Shown piece after piece: positions 1 to 8,115 of a DNA stretch of 64,000 nt. This stretch comes from Nocardioides terrae (GTDB taxonomy: Bacteria > Actinomycetota > Actinomycetes > Propionibacteriales > Nocardioidaceae): assembly GCF_900112345.1 (NCBI RefSeq), contig NZ_FOLB01000005.1:1-64000 (forward strand), in the 5' to 3' direction. The position numbers and the translations under genes are program-made. How positions within the stretch are numbered: position 1 is the first letter of the stretch; every line of letters starts with the position of its first letter. The notes under the pieces were generated by a model. The model was not told where the DNA came from and did no database searches. It worked only from the letters and a program-made list of their open reading frames with translations.

Positions 1-1
1 C

Positions 2-1048
2 GACGACCAGCAACGCGCTGCTGCTGAGATCTGGTTGCCAACCGACCTTGCGCATGGCCAGCGCCCGCTGTGCCGGGAGCTGGAAAGCCGGGGCGCAACA
101 GTCCGCCACATCGACCTGCCCATCCTGCGTCGTTCGCACCGAACGCCGAGGCATCTGCTCGCGCTGCTACACCGCGTGATGTCGCTGATGAGCGTTCTCC
201 GTGCTACGAACGCGGACACCGTCTACTGCACGACGAGCGCAGCGTTTCTCGTTGCGCCGATCGCCCGACTGTGTGGGGTACCGCACGTCCTCGGCCACGT
301 TCAGGAGATATGGAAGGGCAACGACAGACGCATTCTCGGACTCCTCGCATTTGCTTGCCATCGCCTCCTCGCCATCTCAGAAGCGGTCGCGATCAGCGTC
401 GGCCCACGGTTGAGGTCGCGCGTCACGGTCGTGCCGAACGCGTCGGTCGGCCCCGCAGACCCGTGGCCGTTGGACGGCAGGCGTGGCCCGTTGACGTTCC
501 TCGTCGCCAGCCGTTGGAACGCTTGGAAGGGGCACCAGACGCTGCTAGCTGCTTGGGGACTCGCCGGCTGCCCAGGCAGGCTCGTGATCCTCGGCGGCAT
601 GCCGCCCACCGGCGAGGCGACCGATGTCGAGGCTTTGCGTGCGAAGCTGCCGGACCCCGACTCGGTCGATGTAGTCGGCGAGGTCGAGGACGTCGAACCT
701 TACTTGCGCGACGCCGACGTCATGGTGGTGCCGAGCGACCATCCCGAGCCGTTCGGGCTGGTTGCGACGGAGGCCTTCGCCCAGGGACGCCCAGTCATCG
801 CCAGCGCGGGCGGCGGACTGCTGGACATCGTCACTGACGGCAGCGACGGATGGCTGTACCCGCTCGCTGACGCTCAGGCGCTCGCTGCGGTCCTCACAAG
901 CCTCGACCGGCGGGCCGTTACGGCGGCCGGCGCACAGGCGAGGCGGACCTACCTCAAGCGCTTCACACCCGAGCACTTCGCCGTTCACTGGCGATCTGCG
1001 TTCGGATCCCGCGCCGCCCAAGCAGCCGCGGCGGCTACCCGAGCATGA
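2..1048 (+). CDS. Glycosyltransferase family 4 (5' end outside window)
   Basis: This is a GT-B fold transferase of the GT4 class, expected to add a sugar from a nucleotide-sugar donor to the lipid-linked EPS repeat at the inner membrane face. The frame is open to the left edge and already reads like protein (EIWLPTDLAHGQR), so the true start lies before the window. The TTG at 35 would cut into the first strand of the fold. In the C-terminal donor-binding half, FLVASRWNAWKGHQTL opens the domain. The stretch EPFGLVATE gives the E-x7-E signature, followed by GRPVIASAGGG. 348 residues are visible. The stop at 1048 is followed by the promoter box of the next gene. The sugar specificity cannot be told. 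Confidence 0.88.
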   Translation, partial: DDQQRAAAEIWLPTDLAHGQRPLCRELESRGATVRHIDLPILRRSHRTPRHLLALLHRVMSLMSVLRATNADTVYCTTSAAFLVAPIARLCGVPHVLGHVQEIWKGNDRRILGLLAFACHRLLAISEAVAISVGPRLRSRVTVVPNASVGPADPWPLDGRRGPLTFLVASRWNAWKGHQTLLAAWGLAGCPGRLVILGGMPPTGEATDVEALRAKLPDPDSVDVVGEVEDVEPYLRDADVMVVPSDHPEPFGLVATEAFAQGRPVIASAGGGLLDIVTDGSDGWLYPLADAQALAAVLTSLDRRAVTAAGAQARRTYLKRFTPEHFAVHWRSAFGSRAAQAAAAATRA

Positions 1049-1057
1049 GGTTTCGTA

Positions 1058-1116
1058 CCCAACCTTAGGGAGGCGTCCGACTCGCCATCCCCAGTGACAG
1101 CCTGTCGGTCCAAAGT
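1058..1116 (+). promoter_or_regulatory. Candidate EPS box plus -10, upstream of the 2OG oxygenase
   Basis: CCC-AACCTTA-GGG lies at 1058-1070 (centre 1064). A weak -10-like hexamer CAAAGT lies at 1111-1116, 47 nt from the box centre. The same arrangement recurs upstream of other genes of the locus (7.9, 17.9, 23.8, 24.6, 24.7, 26.6 and 26.9 kb). The flank after the box (GGGAGG) matches the copy at 24630. Function is inferred. Confidence 0.45.
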
Positions 1117-1155
1117 GAGGTCAACTTCAGCCGCCCACACACCTGGGGACCAGTC

Positions 1156-1926
1156 ATGTTCAACTCTTGGATCGACCGGGGCGAGGAGCTCAGGTCCGCC
1201 TTCTACGCCGGGGACCCCTTCCCGCTGCTCCTCATCGACGACTTCCTCGATGTGAAGACCGCCGAAGGATTGCTCGAAGAGTTCCCCGCGCCCGACGCCA
1301 TGCCGAAGTCACGGGACTACATGTTCGGCGACAAGCGCGAACTGTCCAGCGTCGCGGAGCAGGGCCCGACCTCGCGAGCGTTCTATGACGCGTTGATGAG
1401 CGAACAGTTCAAGTGTTTCATCTGCCAGCTGACGGGCAAGGACCTCATCGTCGATCCTGCCTTTCATGGCGGAGGCTTCCACCAGAGCGGGGACGGCGGA
1501 CACCTCGACACCCATGTCGACTTCAACATGCACCCGCTCCACGACAACTGGTTGCGGACGCTGAACATCCTTCTCTACCTGAACAAGGACTGGAAGCCGG
1601 AGTACGACGGCCGGCTCCTGATCAAGGCCAAGCCCGACGATGAACCGCGCGCGATCGAGCCGTCGTTCAACCGCGGTCTCTTGATGCTCACTGACGACCA
1701 CACCTTCCATGGGTTCAAGAAGATGAGCCTGCCCCCGGGCGTCACGCGCAAGTCGATCGCTACCTACGCTTACGAGCTCGTCGAGGTGGGGAGCACCGTC
1801 CCACGGACGACGGGTTGGGCTCCCGAGGAAGGCAACGTGCTCAAGAAGTCCTTCGCCCGGCACTACAACACCGCCGTCAAGGTCAAGACCCGATTCTTCG
1901 GCAGCGCCACCGCCCGCAACCGGTGA
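1156..1926 (+). CDS. 2OG-Fe(II) oxygenase (prolyl-4-hydroxylase-like)
   Basis: This is a non-haem iron dioxygenase that would use 2-oxoglutarate and O2 to hydroxylate a substrate in the cytoplasm. The double-stranded beta-helix iron triad is visible: His120 and Asp122 in THVDFN, and His185 in TFHGF. Arg198 of TRKS is the likely 2-oxoglutarate salt bridge. At 256 residues it is the normal size for the stand-alone family. It is followed at 55 nt by a CDP-alcohol phosphotransferase and then an acetyltransferase, so the substrate may be a sugar or lipid of the polysaccharide, but nothing in the sequence identifies it. An ATG start is used, with a candidate EPS box upstream. The fold call is firm and the substrate is unknown. 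Confidence 0.85.
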   Translation: MFNSWIDRGEELRSAFYAGDPFPLLLIDDFLDVKTAEGLLEEFPAPDAMPKSRDYMFGDKRELSSVAEQGPTSRAFYDALMSEQFKCFICQLTGKDLIVDPAFHGGGFHQSGDGGHLDTHVDFNMHPLHDNWLRTLNILLYLNKDWKPEYDGRLLIKAKPDDEPRAIEPSFNRGLLMLTDDHTFHGFKKMSLPPGVTRKSIATYAYELVEVGSTVPRTTGWAPEEGNVLKKSFARHYNTAVKVKTRFFGSATARNR

Positions 1927-1981
1927 CCGAGCTGGACGTGAGCCCGAGCAGCGGATCCGATGCACTCATGGAGCCTTAGCC

Positions 1982-2737
1982 ATGACCACCGTGAGCGCCA
2001 CTCACGCCCGCACGTTCCGGGCCAACCTGGCTGAGTTGCGTGCAGCGCAGAAGCCTTCGTCCGGGACCGCGGCGTACGGCCGATACGTCAACCGGCCAGC
2101 GGGTCGGGTCGTGGCAGCGGCGTGCCACCGCATCGGGCTTACGCCAGACCAGGCGACGGCCGTCAGCGCGGCACTCTCGGGCGCAGGTATCGCTTTGCTC
2201 GCCGTGAGCTCGCCGTCATGGGGGCCTCTCGTCGCGGTGCTGTTGGCATTCGGGTACGTCATGGACTCAGTGGACGGCCAGCTGGCGCGCCTTCGCGGCC
2301 GAGGCTCGCTTCGCGGCGAATGGCTCGACCACACCGTGGACTGCTTCAAGACCAGCAGTCTGCACCTGGCCGTCGCGATCGCCTGGTTCCGGTTTCCTCC
2401 GGCAGACGATCATCGGGTGCTGCTGATACCACTCGCGTTCTCGGTGGTGCAGTCGGTGACCTACTTCGGTCTGATCCTGGTGCCGTTCCTGCGAGCGACT
2501 CGTGACCCGACCCGCGCAACGCCCCGCACAGAGCATCCGCTGCGGAAGTGGTTGATCCTTCCGACCGACTACGGCGCCTTGATCTGGTTGTTCGTCCTCA
2601 CCCCCTGGCCCGAGGTGTTCCTGCCCACCTACACGACGCTGCTGGTGCTGGCGGCAGCGATGCTCGGACTTGCACTACGGAAATGGTGGCTCGAGCTCAC
2701 CGACCCTGCTGACACGTCAGTAGCGAACGGGGGCTGA
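1982..2737 (+). CDS. CDP-alcohol phosphatidyltransferase family membrane protein
   Basis: This integral membrane enzyme should displace CMP from a CDP-activated alcohol (CDP-diacylglycerol or a CDP-polyol) with a hydroxyl acceptor. The complete family signature is present: Asp95, Asp98-Gly99, Ala102-Arg103, Gly112, Asp116 and Asp120 (DSVDGQLARLRGRGSLRGEW...D...D). About five to six hydrophobic segments follow or flank it. 251 residues. The stop at 2737 is one base before the ATG of the acetyltransferase, so the two are co-translated. In an EPS locus it may attach a phospho-polyol or phospho-inositol type substituent. Ordinary phospholipid synthesis is the alternative. Catalysis is certain at family level and the substrate is not. 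Confidence 0.88.
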   Translation: MTTVSATHARTFRANLAELRAAQKPSSGTAAYGRYVNRPAGRVVAAACHRIGLTPDQATAVSAALSGAGIALLAVSSPSWGPLVAVLLAFGYVMDSVDGQLARLRGRGSLRGEWLDHTVDCFKTSSLHLAVAIAWFRFPPADDHRVLLIPLAFSVVQSVTYFGLILVPFLRATRDPTRATPRTEHPLRKWLILPTDYGALIWLFVLTPWPEVFLPTYTTLLVLAAAMLGLALRKWWLELTDPADTSVANGG

Positions 2738-2738
2738 T

Positions 2739-3314
2739 ATGAGTCCTCTGGCCGCTCAACCGCTCCGGCACGTTCGTAACCGGCTCAGCAGCTACTCGCG
2801 GGGCTATCGACTCTTCGGTGCCTTTCTGGTTGGCCGCGTGCCAAACCACGCGTTCCGACTCTGGTGGTACCGCAACGTCCTGGGCATGAGGATCGGTGCG
2901 CATACCTCCTTCCACTGGCGTGCGACGTTCTACCAGCCCGACGGGGTGAGGATCGGCGCGCACACGATCATCGGCAACGACTGCTTCTTGGATGGGCGGC
3001 GCACCCTCGTGATCGGGGACAACGTCAACATCGGCGGTCATGTCCAGATCTTCACGCTCGAGCACAACCCCGACGCCCACGACTTTGCAGTCCAAGGTGG
3101 GCCGGTGGTCATCGGCGACCGCGCCTACGTCGCGACCCGTGCCACCATCCTGCCAGGCGTGACGATCGGCGAAGGTGCTGTGGTGGCGGCCGGGGCCGTC
3201 GTGACCAAGGACGTTGCGCCGTACGCAATCGTCGGTGGCGTTCCGGCAAAGTTCTTGCGGGAGCGATCTCGGGATCTCGACTACGTGCTCGACTTCCATC
3301 TTCCCCTGCAATAG
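2739..3314 (+). CDS. Hexapeptide-repeat acyltransferase (WcaF/MaaT-like)
   Basis: This left-handed beta-helix acyltransferase probably transfers acetyl from acetyl-CoA to a sugar hydroxyl of the EPS repeat. From about residue 50 the sequence shows imperfect [LIV]-G-x4 repeats (IGAHT, IGNDC, IGDNVNIGG, IGDRAYVATRATILPGVTIGEGAVVAAGAVVTKDV). It ends with the characteristic YAIVGGVPAKFL, as in xenobiotic/sugar acetyltransferases. The likely catalytic His is in LEHNPDAHD. 191 residues, full length. It closes the short operon with the oxygenase and CDP-alcohol transferase, and ends 6 nt from the convergent flippase gene. Confidence 0.9.
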   Translation: MSPLAAQPLRHVRNRLSSYSRGYRLFGAFLVGRVPNHAFRLWWYRNVLGMRIGAHTSFHWRATFYQPDGVRIGAHTIIGNDCFLDGRRTLVIGDNVNIGGHVQIFTLEHNPDAHDFAVQGGPVVIGDRAYVATRATILPGVTIGEGAVVAAGAVVTKDVAPYAIVGGVPAKFLRERSRDLDYVLDFHLPLQ

Positions 3315-3320
3315 GGGGAG

Positions 3321-4805
3321 TTACCTCCGCCGCATAGCCGTTCGCGTCGCCGCGAAAACCATCATGGCATCGGCGCGTATCGGCCGCACGCAAGCGACCA
3401 GCAGCGCATAGCCGCTCAGACCACACCCGATCGATGCCAGCAAACTGAGAACGGCGGGCACGGAGTCGTCCGAGATGGACGCCCCAGCCCACGCGCCCAT
3501 CGCCGTCACACTGGTGATGAGGGCGATGCGGCCGGCGCCTGAGTACAGCGGCGCCACCCTGACATTGGCATGGCGGGAGAGCCACCAGAACGAGATCGGC
3601 CACGACAGAGCCGGCGCGATCGCATAGCCGACGGCGACGCCGACCACCCCCCAGCGACTGCCGGCCACGACGCACAGGACCTTGATGACGGCAGAGACGA
3701 CCGAGTAGTGCATGAGGTCTCGGGTCAGCCCCTGGGAGACGTACACCCAGTAGCCGACGAGCGAGAGCGTCTGAAACGCGCCGGCGAGCGCGAGCAGACT
3801 GAGTATCGTCGCAACGTCCCACTTCGGGCCCAGCATCACGTCGACGATCGGCTCGGCTCCGCCGATGATCAGCCCCAGACCTGCCACGACCGTGCAACCC
3901 AACGCGAGTTGTCCTCGCTCGACGTATCGCTGGCTGCGGCCCGGATCATCCTGCACCCGCGCGAGAAGCGAAACACCCACCGTTCCCGTTGAGCCCCGTA
4001 GCTGACCCAGCGGACTCATCACGAGCTGGAAGGCACGGTTGTAGAGACCAAGAGGTCCGGCGCCCAGTCGGCTGCCGATGATGACGGAGTCGGTGTTGTT
4101 TGCGACGTAGCCGATCAACTGCGAGCCGACGATGGTCCAGCCGAACTTCAGGAAGTCCCCCATGGGCACGTCTCGACGCGGTCGCCCAGGCAGCCAACCC
4201 GCACCGACAACGACGAGAACGAGGACGGTCAGGTACTGGGTCAACAGTTGTGCCACAAGGGCCCAATGACCCGCGCCTGCTACGGCTAGCGCAGTCGCGA
4301 CCAATAGCCCGACGACGGGCGCCGCAGTATCGGCGACGACCAATCGGCCGAAGAGCATGCGGCGAGTGAGATCTGCTCGGTACTGCGTCGCCATGCCATT
4401 GAACAGGAACATGAGCGCGAGCACCTTGGTCATCGGCACCAGCACAGGTTCATGGAAGACGTCGGCAACTAGCGGGGCCGCCACGAATGCCAGCAATGCC
4501 AAGCCCGATCCGATGCAGCTGTTGAGCCAGAACAGATTGTCCCGCTGCTCGGGGGTCAACACCTTCGCCTGGATCGCCGCCGTTGACAGTCCCATGTCCC
4601 GAAAGATCTCAGCGACCGCCACTACGGACAGCACCATGGCTAGCAGGCCGAAGTCGCGCGGGTCGAGCAACCGAGCGAGGATGACGACAGCGAGCACTTG
4701 GACGACCATCCGGACCAACTGGCCACCCATGACAACGAACCCTCCGCGCAACGCACGCCGGCCGAGTCCGCCGTCACTCGCCGGCTCCGCGGCCGAAACG
4801 GTCAC
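3321..4805 (-). CDS. Polysaccharide flippase (Wzx, MOP superfamily)
   Basis: This membrane transporter flips lipid-linked repeat units across the cytoplasmic membrane. The protein is almost wholly hydrophobic, with about 12-14 segments. Its N-terminus (RGGFVVMGGQLVRMVVQVLAVVILARLL, then DPRDFGLLAM) is typical of the RfbX/Wzx group. The open frame extends back to 4961, but that extension is Arg/Pro-rich and overlaps the upstream gene. A GTG at 4805 shares GTGA with the upstream stop and gives 494 residues, the usual flippase size. It is the last gene of a minus-strand operon (phosphatase, FrhB-like, pyruvyl transferase, flippase). Confidence 0.92.
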   Translation of the reverse strand: MTVSAAEPASDGGLGRRALRGGFVVMGGQLVRMVVQVLAVVILARLLDPRDFGLLAMVLSVVAVAEIFRDMGLSTAAIQAKVLTPEQRDNLFWLNSCIGSGLALLAFVAAPLVADVFHEPVLVPMTKVLALMFLFNGMATQYRADLTRRMLFGRLVVADTAAPVVGLLVATALAVAGAGHWALVAQLLTQYLTVLVLVVVGAGWLPGRPRRDVPMGDFLKFGWTIVGSQLIGYVANNTDSVIIGSRLGAGPLGLYNRAFQLVMSPLGQLRGSTGTVGVSLLARVQDDPGRSQRYVERGQLALGCTVVAGLGLIIGGAEPIVDVMLGPKWDVATILSLLALAGAFQTLSLVGYWVYVSQGLTRDLMHYSVVSAVIKVLCVVAGSRWGVVGVAVGYAIAPALSWPISFWWLSRHANVRVAPLYSGAGRIALITSVTAMGAWAGASISDDSVPAVLSLLASIGCGLSGYALLVACVRPIRADAMMVFAATRTAMRRR

Positions 4806-5878
4806 GACAGGTGCCGTAGGGCGGTGATGGCGGACTCGATGAGGCCCTCCGCCCGCCGCCGGACGCCGGCCGCCTCTGAACGGGCGATCCCGGCTTCCAC
4901 GATGGCGACGACCCGATCCTGTGGCCGCGGTTCGCTGCGCAGGTCGACGCTGTGGCCCCATCCGAGATCTGCGAGCAGAGGAGCGAACTTCCGGGAGTAG
5001 GCCAGCGGGATCGCGGGAGTGCCGACCGACAGAGCGTTCAGGCAGGCGTGCATGCGCGACCCGATGACCAACTGACTCCCTGCAAGGAGCTCACGCACCT
5101 CGTCCAGGGAGGAGGGGATGACGGTCTCGCCGTCATGCCCGACCACCTCCGCGAACTCCTTGATGGCCGGCACATCGTTGTCTGCGACCGGCGAATCCAC
5201 GACATGGGCCAGGAGCGTGACCTTGCGGCCACCCTTGCGCATCTCCTCGTAGACGTCCTGCACCACCGAGCGATAGTGCTGGCTGTCAACGTGAGGGCCC
5301 GGTTGCCAAAGCAGGCCGGAGATGTTGAGCACCACGTCCCGCACGGTTTCCGTCTGCGGCTGTCCGAGGGCGAAGACCACGTCCGTCGAGCGGACGTCTA
5401 CAGGGCGACCGAGTCCCGCCGCCGCGCTGGCGCTGGCTGAGTCGCGTGCCATAGCCATTGCTGCGATCGCCAGGGTGCGCCGCGCGAGCATGCGGCCTCG
5501 TCGAGTCTCGAACGGCCCGATCGTCTGGGGCGCTAGGACGTACGGCCGGCGCGCGCGGTGAACGGCCTCGGCTACCAGACTCATCGTCGTGTGTCGGCGC
5601 AGTCCGTAGATGTCGGTGAAGCTGTCACCCGCGCGGAGGTCCACGACCAGGTCGAAAGTGCGCAACCACTCGACGACCCCGTGGGACGGCCGCACGAGCT
5701 CTTCAATAAGGGGACGAGGCCCCCCGATGCGCATGGTGCCCGCCCTGCTACCGAAGCTCAGGAACGAGATCTCCGCGTCGGGCCAAACTCGGCGTACCAA
5801 CGCCGAGGTTCCGGCGCCGAGCGCCCTGACCCCCAGGTTGGCCGACTCGTCATCCGCCCAGAGAACCAGTACTCGCAC
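4802..5878 (-). CDS. Polysaccharide pyruvyl transferase family protein
   Basis: It is expected to transfer the enolpyruvyl group of phosphoenolpyruvate to a sugar of the EPS repeat, making a ketal and adding negative charge. Family marks visible are RVLVLWADDESANLGVRAL near the N-terminus, FDLVVDLRAGDSFTDIYG, PYVLAPQTIGPF, and near the C-terminus QLVIGSRMHACLNALSVGTPAIPLAYSRKF. The best start is the GTG at 5878, behind a GGAGGG but only 3 nt away from it. This gives 358 residues and a 29-nt overlap with the upstream gene. The longer frame to 5974 adds a polar extension unlike the family. It sits next to an FrhB-like protein, its common partner. Confidence 0.88.
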   Translation of the reverse strand: MRVLVLWADDESANLGVRALGAGTSALVRRVWPDAEISFLSFGSRAGTMRIGGPRPLIEELVRPSHGVVEWLRTFDLVVDLRAGDSFTDIYGLRRHTTMSLVAEAVHRARRPYVLAPQTIGPFETRRGRMLARRTLAIAAMAMARDSASASAAAGLGRPVDVRSTDVVFALGQPQTETVRDVVLNISGLLWQPGPHVDSQHYRSVVQDVYEEMRKGGRKVTLLAHVVDSPVADNDVPAIKEFAEVVGHDGETVIPSSLDEVRELLAGSQLVIGSRMHACLNALSVGTPAIPLAYSRKFAPLLADLGWGHSVDLRSEPRPQDRVVAIVEAGIARSEAAGVRRRAEGLIESAITALRHLS

Positions 5879-7154
5879 GATCCCTCCGATCGGTGTCGTC
5901 GGGCACGGGGCTCCGGCGAGAGGCGACGATTCGGCGTCGTCCACCGCGCGCGGCGCGGAGGTTCTCGCGGACATCCCGCGCGGCTAGCGCAAGGAGGCCG
6001 AAGCCGTGGTAGCGAGGCACCCGACGCCCCGCCGAAAGGCACCCCGCCAGCCGGCCGGCCAGAGAGGTCCGTCGCTTCCGTTGGGATGGCTGTACCGCCG
6101 CGACCTCGTCCGCTCCCACCTCGTCAGCGATCAGGACGCCTGCGGCGATCGCGCGTCGCACCACATCGGCGCCGCGCTCGGTCCGAGCGGTGACGGCACT
6201 TCGACCGTCACCTTCGGTGAACAACGGATAGCCCCGCTCGTCGATGTCCCAGAAGTCGCCGGCGACGATGTCCGCGGATTCGCCAACGCCGTCCGCGCAC
6301 AGCTTGCAGCGCCATTGCATGGTCGGCCCGAGGTGCTTTCCCCAGGACTCGTCGTAGCTCATCGAGCGCACGGTGTTGCCGTCGGAGGCGACGAAAGCAC
6401 CCGGCCATCCGTGGCCCCGATATCGGAGCGACGTGATGCCGGCGTCCGGTAGACCGAGCAGCTCGACAAGATCATCGGTGGCGAACTGGTTGGGCGTGCC
6501 GGCACAGAAGAACGAGAGAACGAGCGGCGCGGATCCCACGCGCTCGGCGAGAGCGCGCACGGCAGAGGCCTCGCACGGCTTGCCGATCAGTCCGTCGCTC
6601 GCCGCGAAGGTTGCACGGGCGGCGTTCGACACAGGTGCGTAGCGAGATCCCGCCGCGGCGAGCGCCTCTTCCTTCGTGCCGATGCTGACGGGCACCGTAC
6701 GGCGAGCATCCAGGGACGGTCCCGCGCCCACGAACTGCACAATCTCGCCGTTCTCGACGAGCCAGCCCGCTAGTGCCGTCAGCACGCCCCCGCTCGACCC
6801 TGCGTGCCGGACAGCAGGGTCAGCAGCGTACGCGGCCCATACTCCGAGGTAGCTGCCGAGAAGCGGGTCGCGCTGAACGCCTCGGGGGTGGGGTGACCTC
6901 ACCGACCTGCCGGGGCAAATGGCCGCGAAGGTTCGCGCTGGGTCCTCCGACGTCGTCAATGCCATGCCCGACGGGGGCCTCACTCGAACCGGTCGGCTGA
7001 AGCCGTCCAGCAATCGCATCTCGAGGCCGTCATCGAGAAGGCAACACGCGCCGCATCCGGAGCAGAGGTCGTCGGCAAGGACGCCCGCGACAGCTGCGTC
7101 GAGTCGCTCAGCAGGGCCTACGTGCTTGGGCCGACGACGCCAATGCAAGCCCAT
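5850..7154 (-). CDS. Coenzyme F420 hydrogenase/dehydrogenase beta-subunit-like (FrhB family) iron-sulfur flavoprotein
   Basis: This FrhB-type protein is of the group found in polysaccharide loci rather than in methanogen hydrogenases. Its redox role there is not established. An N-terminal CxxCxxC cluster motif (Cys31, Cys34, Cys37 in LCSGCGACC) is followed by GSSGGVLTALAGWLVENGEI, the FrhB N-domain signature. A second cysteine pair occurs in WRCKLCADGVGESADIVAGD of the C-domain. The start is set at the ATG 7154 (434 residues), because the longer frame to 7202 runs into the phosphatase gene. It is in an operon with the phosphatase (4-nt gap) and the pyruvyl transferase (29-nt overlap). It may handle a redox step on the sugar or ketal. 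Confidence 0.84.
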   Translation of the reverse strand: MGLHWRRRPKHVGPAERLDAAVAGVLADDLCSGCGACCLLDDGLEMRLLDGFSRPVRVRPPSGMALTTSEDPARTFAAICPGRSVRSPHPRGVQRDPLLGSYLGVWAAYAADPAVRHAGSSGGVLTALAGWLVENGEIVQFVGAGPSLDARRTVPVSIGTKEEALAAAGSRYAPVSNAARATFAASDGLIGKPCEASAVRALAERVGSAPLVLSFFCAGTPNQFATDDLVELLGLPDAGITSLRYRGHGWPGAFVASDGNTVRSMSYDESWGKHLGPTMQWRCKLCADGVGESADIVAGDFWDIDERGYPLFTEGDGRSAVTARTERGADVVRRAIAAGVLIADEVGADEVAAVQPSQRKRRTSLAGRLAGCLSAGRRVPRYHGFGLLALAARDVRENLRAARGGRRRIVASRRSPVPDDTDRRDRASTGSLGG

Positions 7155-7158
7155 GGCG

Positions 7159-7809
7159 TTACCGGAGCGGCAGACGGACGGTCGACCTGATATCCGCCTC
7201 ACTCTTCGGCTCGGATCCCACGATGCTCAACACGGAGTCGGGCTCTACCAGCCGCAGGAGTGTCTCCGCGGGCGCCCTCAGCTCAGTGAGAAACCGAGCG
7301 ACGTCACGGTTGCTCGCACGCTTGAGGTCACGCAGATCGTCAACTTTCGCCTTCCTGACGACCCGGGCGGCACGCTCGCGAGGTGCCAGCTCAACCAAGT
7401 TCATGAGGCGGGTCGCGACGTCGGAACCACCGACGGCCGAACGCCCCACTCGTTGGCCGAGGGCCGCCAGCTCGAGCACGGTGAACGTGTACCGGACCGC
7501 TGCCGGTACGAGCCGCACAACAGCACTGCGGTGCGCCCGCTCCGCGGCGAGGACTATGTCCGCCTGCCGGATGTGCTTGGCTCTGAGCTGTCGCGCGACG
7601 TGGGATGACCCGTCAACGCCGAGCTTCGCCAGCTCGGATGCAACCGGACCGTCGATGCCTTCTCCCACCAACGCCTCCGTGCCGGCGCTGACGACGGTCA
7701 CACCAGCCTCCGCGAGGCCCGGAGCAGCGTCGGTCCCCTGCCGCAAGATCGCCTCGATCGCCGGCGAGCGTCGAATGTTCCCTGTGCAAACCACGAGAAT
7801 GGTCACCAT
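7159..7809 (-). CDS. Low-molecular-weight protein-tyrosine phosphatase
   Basis: This cytoplasmic phosphatase is expected to dephosphorylate the tyrosine-rich tail of the divergently encoded BY-kinase and so set EPS chain length. The P-loop is CTGNIRRS with Cys8 as nucleophile and Arg14, right at the N-terminus (MVTILVVCTGN). An upstream-extended frame to 8376 is rejected because the P-loop must start the domain. At 216 residues it is about 60 longer than typical LMW-PTPs. The usual general-acid DP motif is not obvious; the best candidate is VDDLRDLKR. It is the first gene of a four-gene minus-strand operon and has an EPS box upstream. Confidence 0.88.
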   Translation of the reverse strand: MVTILVVCTGNIRRSPAIEAILRQGTDAAPGLAEAGVTVVSAGTEALVGEGIDGPVASELAKLGVDGSSHVARQLRAKHIRQADIVLAAERAHRSAVVRLVPAAVRYTFTVLELAALGQRVGRSAVGGSDVATRLMNLVELAPRERAARVVRKAKVDDLRDLKRASNRDVARFLTELRAPAETLLRLVEPDSVLSIVGSEPKSEADIRSTVRLPLR

Positions 7810-7915
7810 CTCGGCGTATATCCCCCACTGATCGGTCCGTCGCGTGTCATTCGGGCAGGCTTCCGCCGTCGAACCGAGAGAGCGTCCCCATGACAACAAT
7901 TCGCGCTGTGATCTC

Positions 7916-7974
7916 ACCGTAGGCACCGCGCAGCCACGACGTCGCACACTGCCTGGCTTTCCCCAGTTTGGGGG
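7916..7974 (-). promoter_or_regulatory. Candidate EPS box plus -10 for the phosphatase operon, in the 7810-8115 divergent region
   Basis: The 306-nt space between phosphatase and BY-kinase holds CCCCAGTTTGGGGG at 7961-7974, whose core TCCCC-N6-GGGGA is a perfect inverted repeat. Read towards the phosphatase it is CCCCCAAACTGGGG. A -10-like TACGGT (minus strand, 7921-7916) starts 46.5 nt from the box centre. On the plus side no equally spaced -10 is seen, although the palindrome could serve both genes. Nothing else is evident in this region. Confidence 0.55.
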
Positions 7975-8115
7975 ACATGACGTCCGATCGCGCGACGCTT
8001 GGCCAGCAAGCGCGATTGCGTGCTCAATGAGTCGACGGGGTAGGCCCGCGCATCGCTGTGCGGCGCCTTCCGAATGGGGACTCGACTCGACGAACATACG
8101 TGGGAGAGAGGCTCG

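Noticed and set aside
4806..4961. Longer N-terminus of the flippase
   Set aside because: The extension is Arg/Pro-rich, lies inside the pyruvyl transferase gene, and the GTG at 4805 forms a typical GTGA junction.
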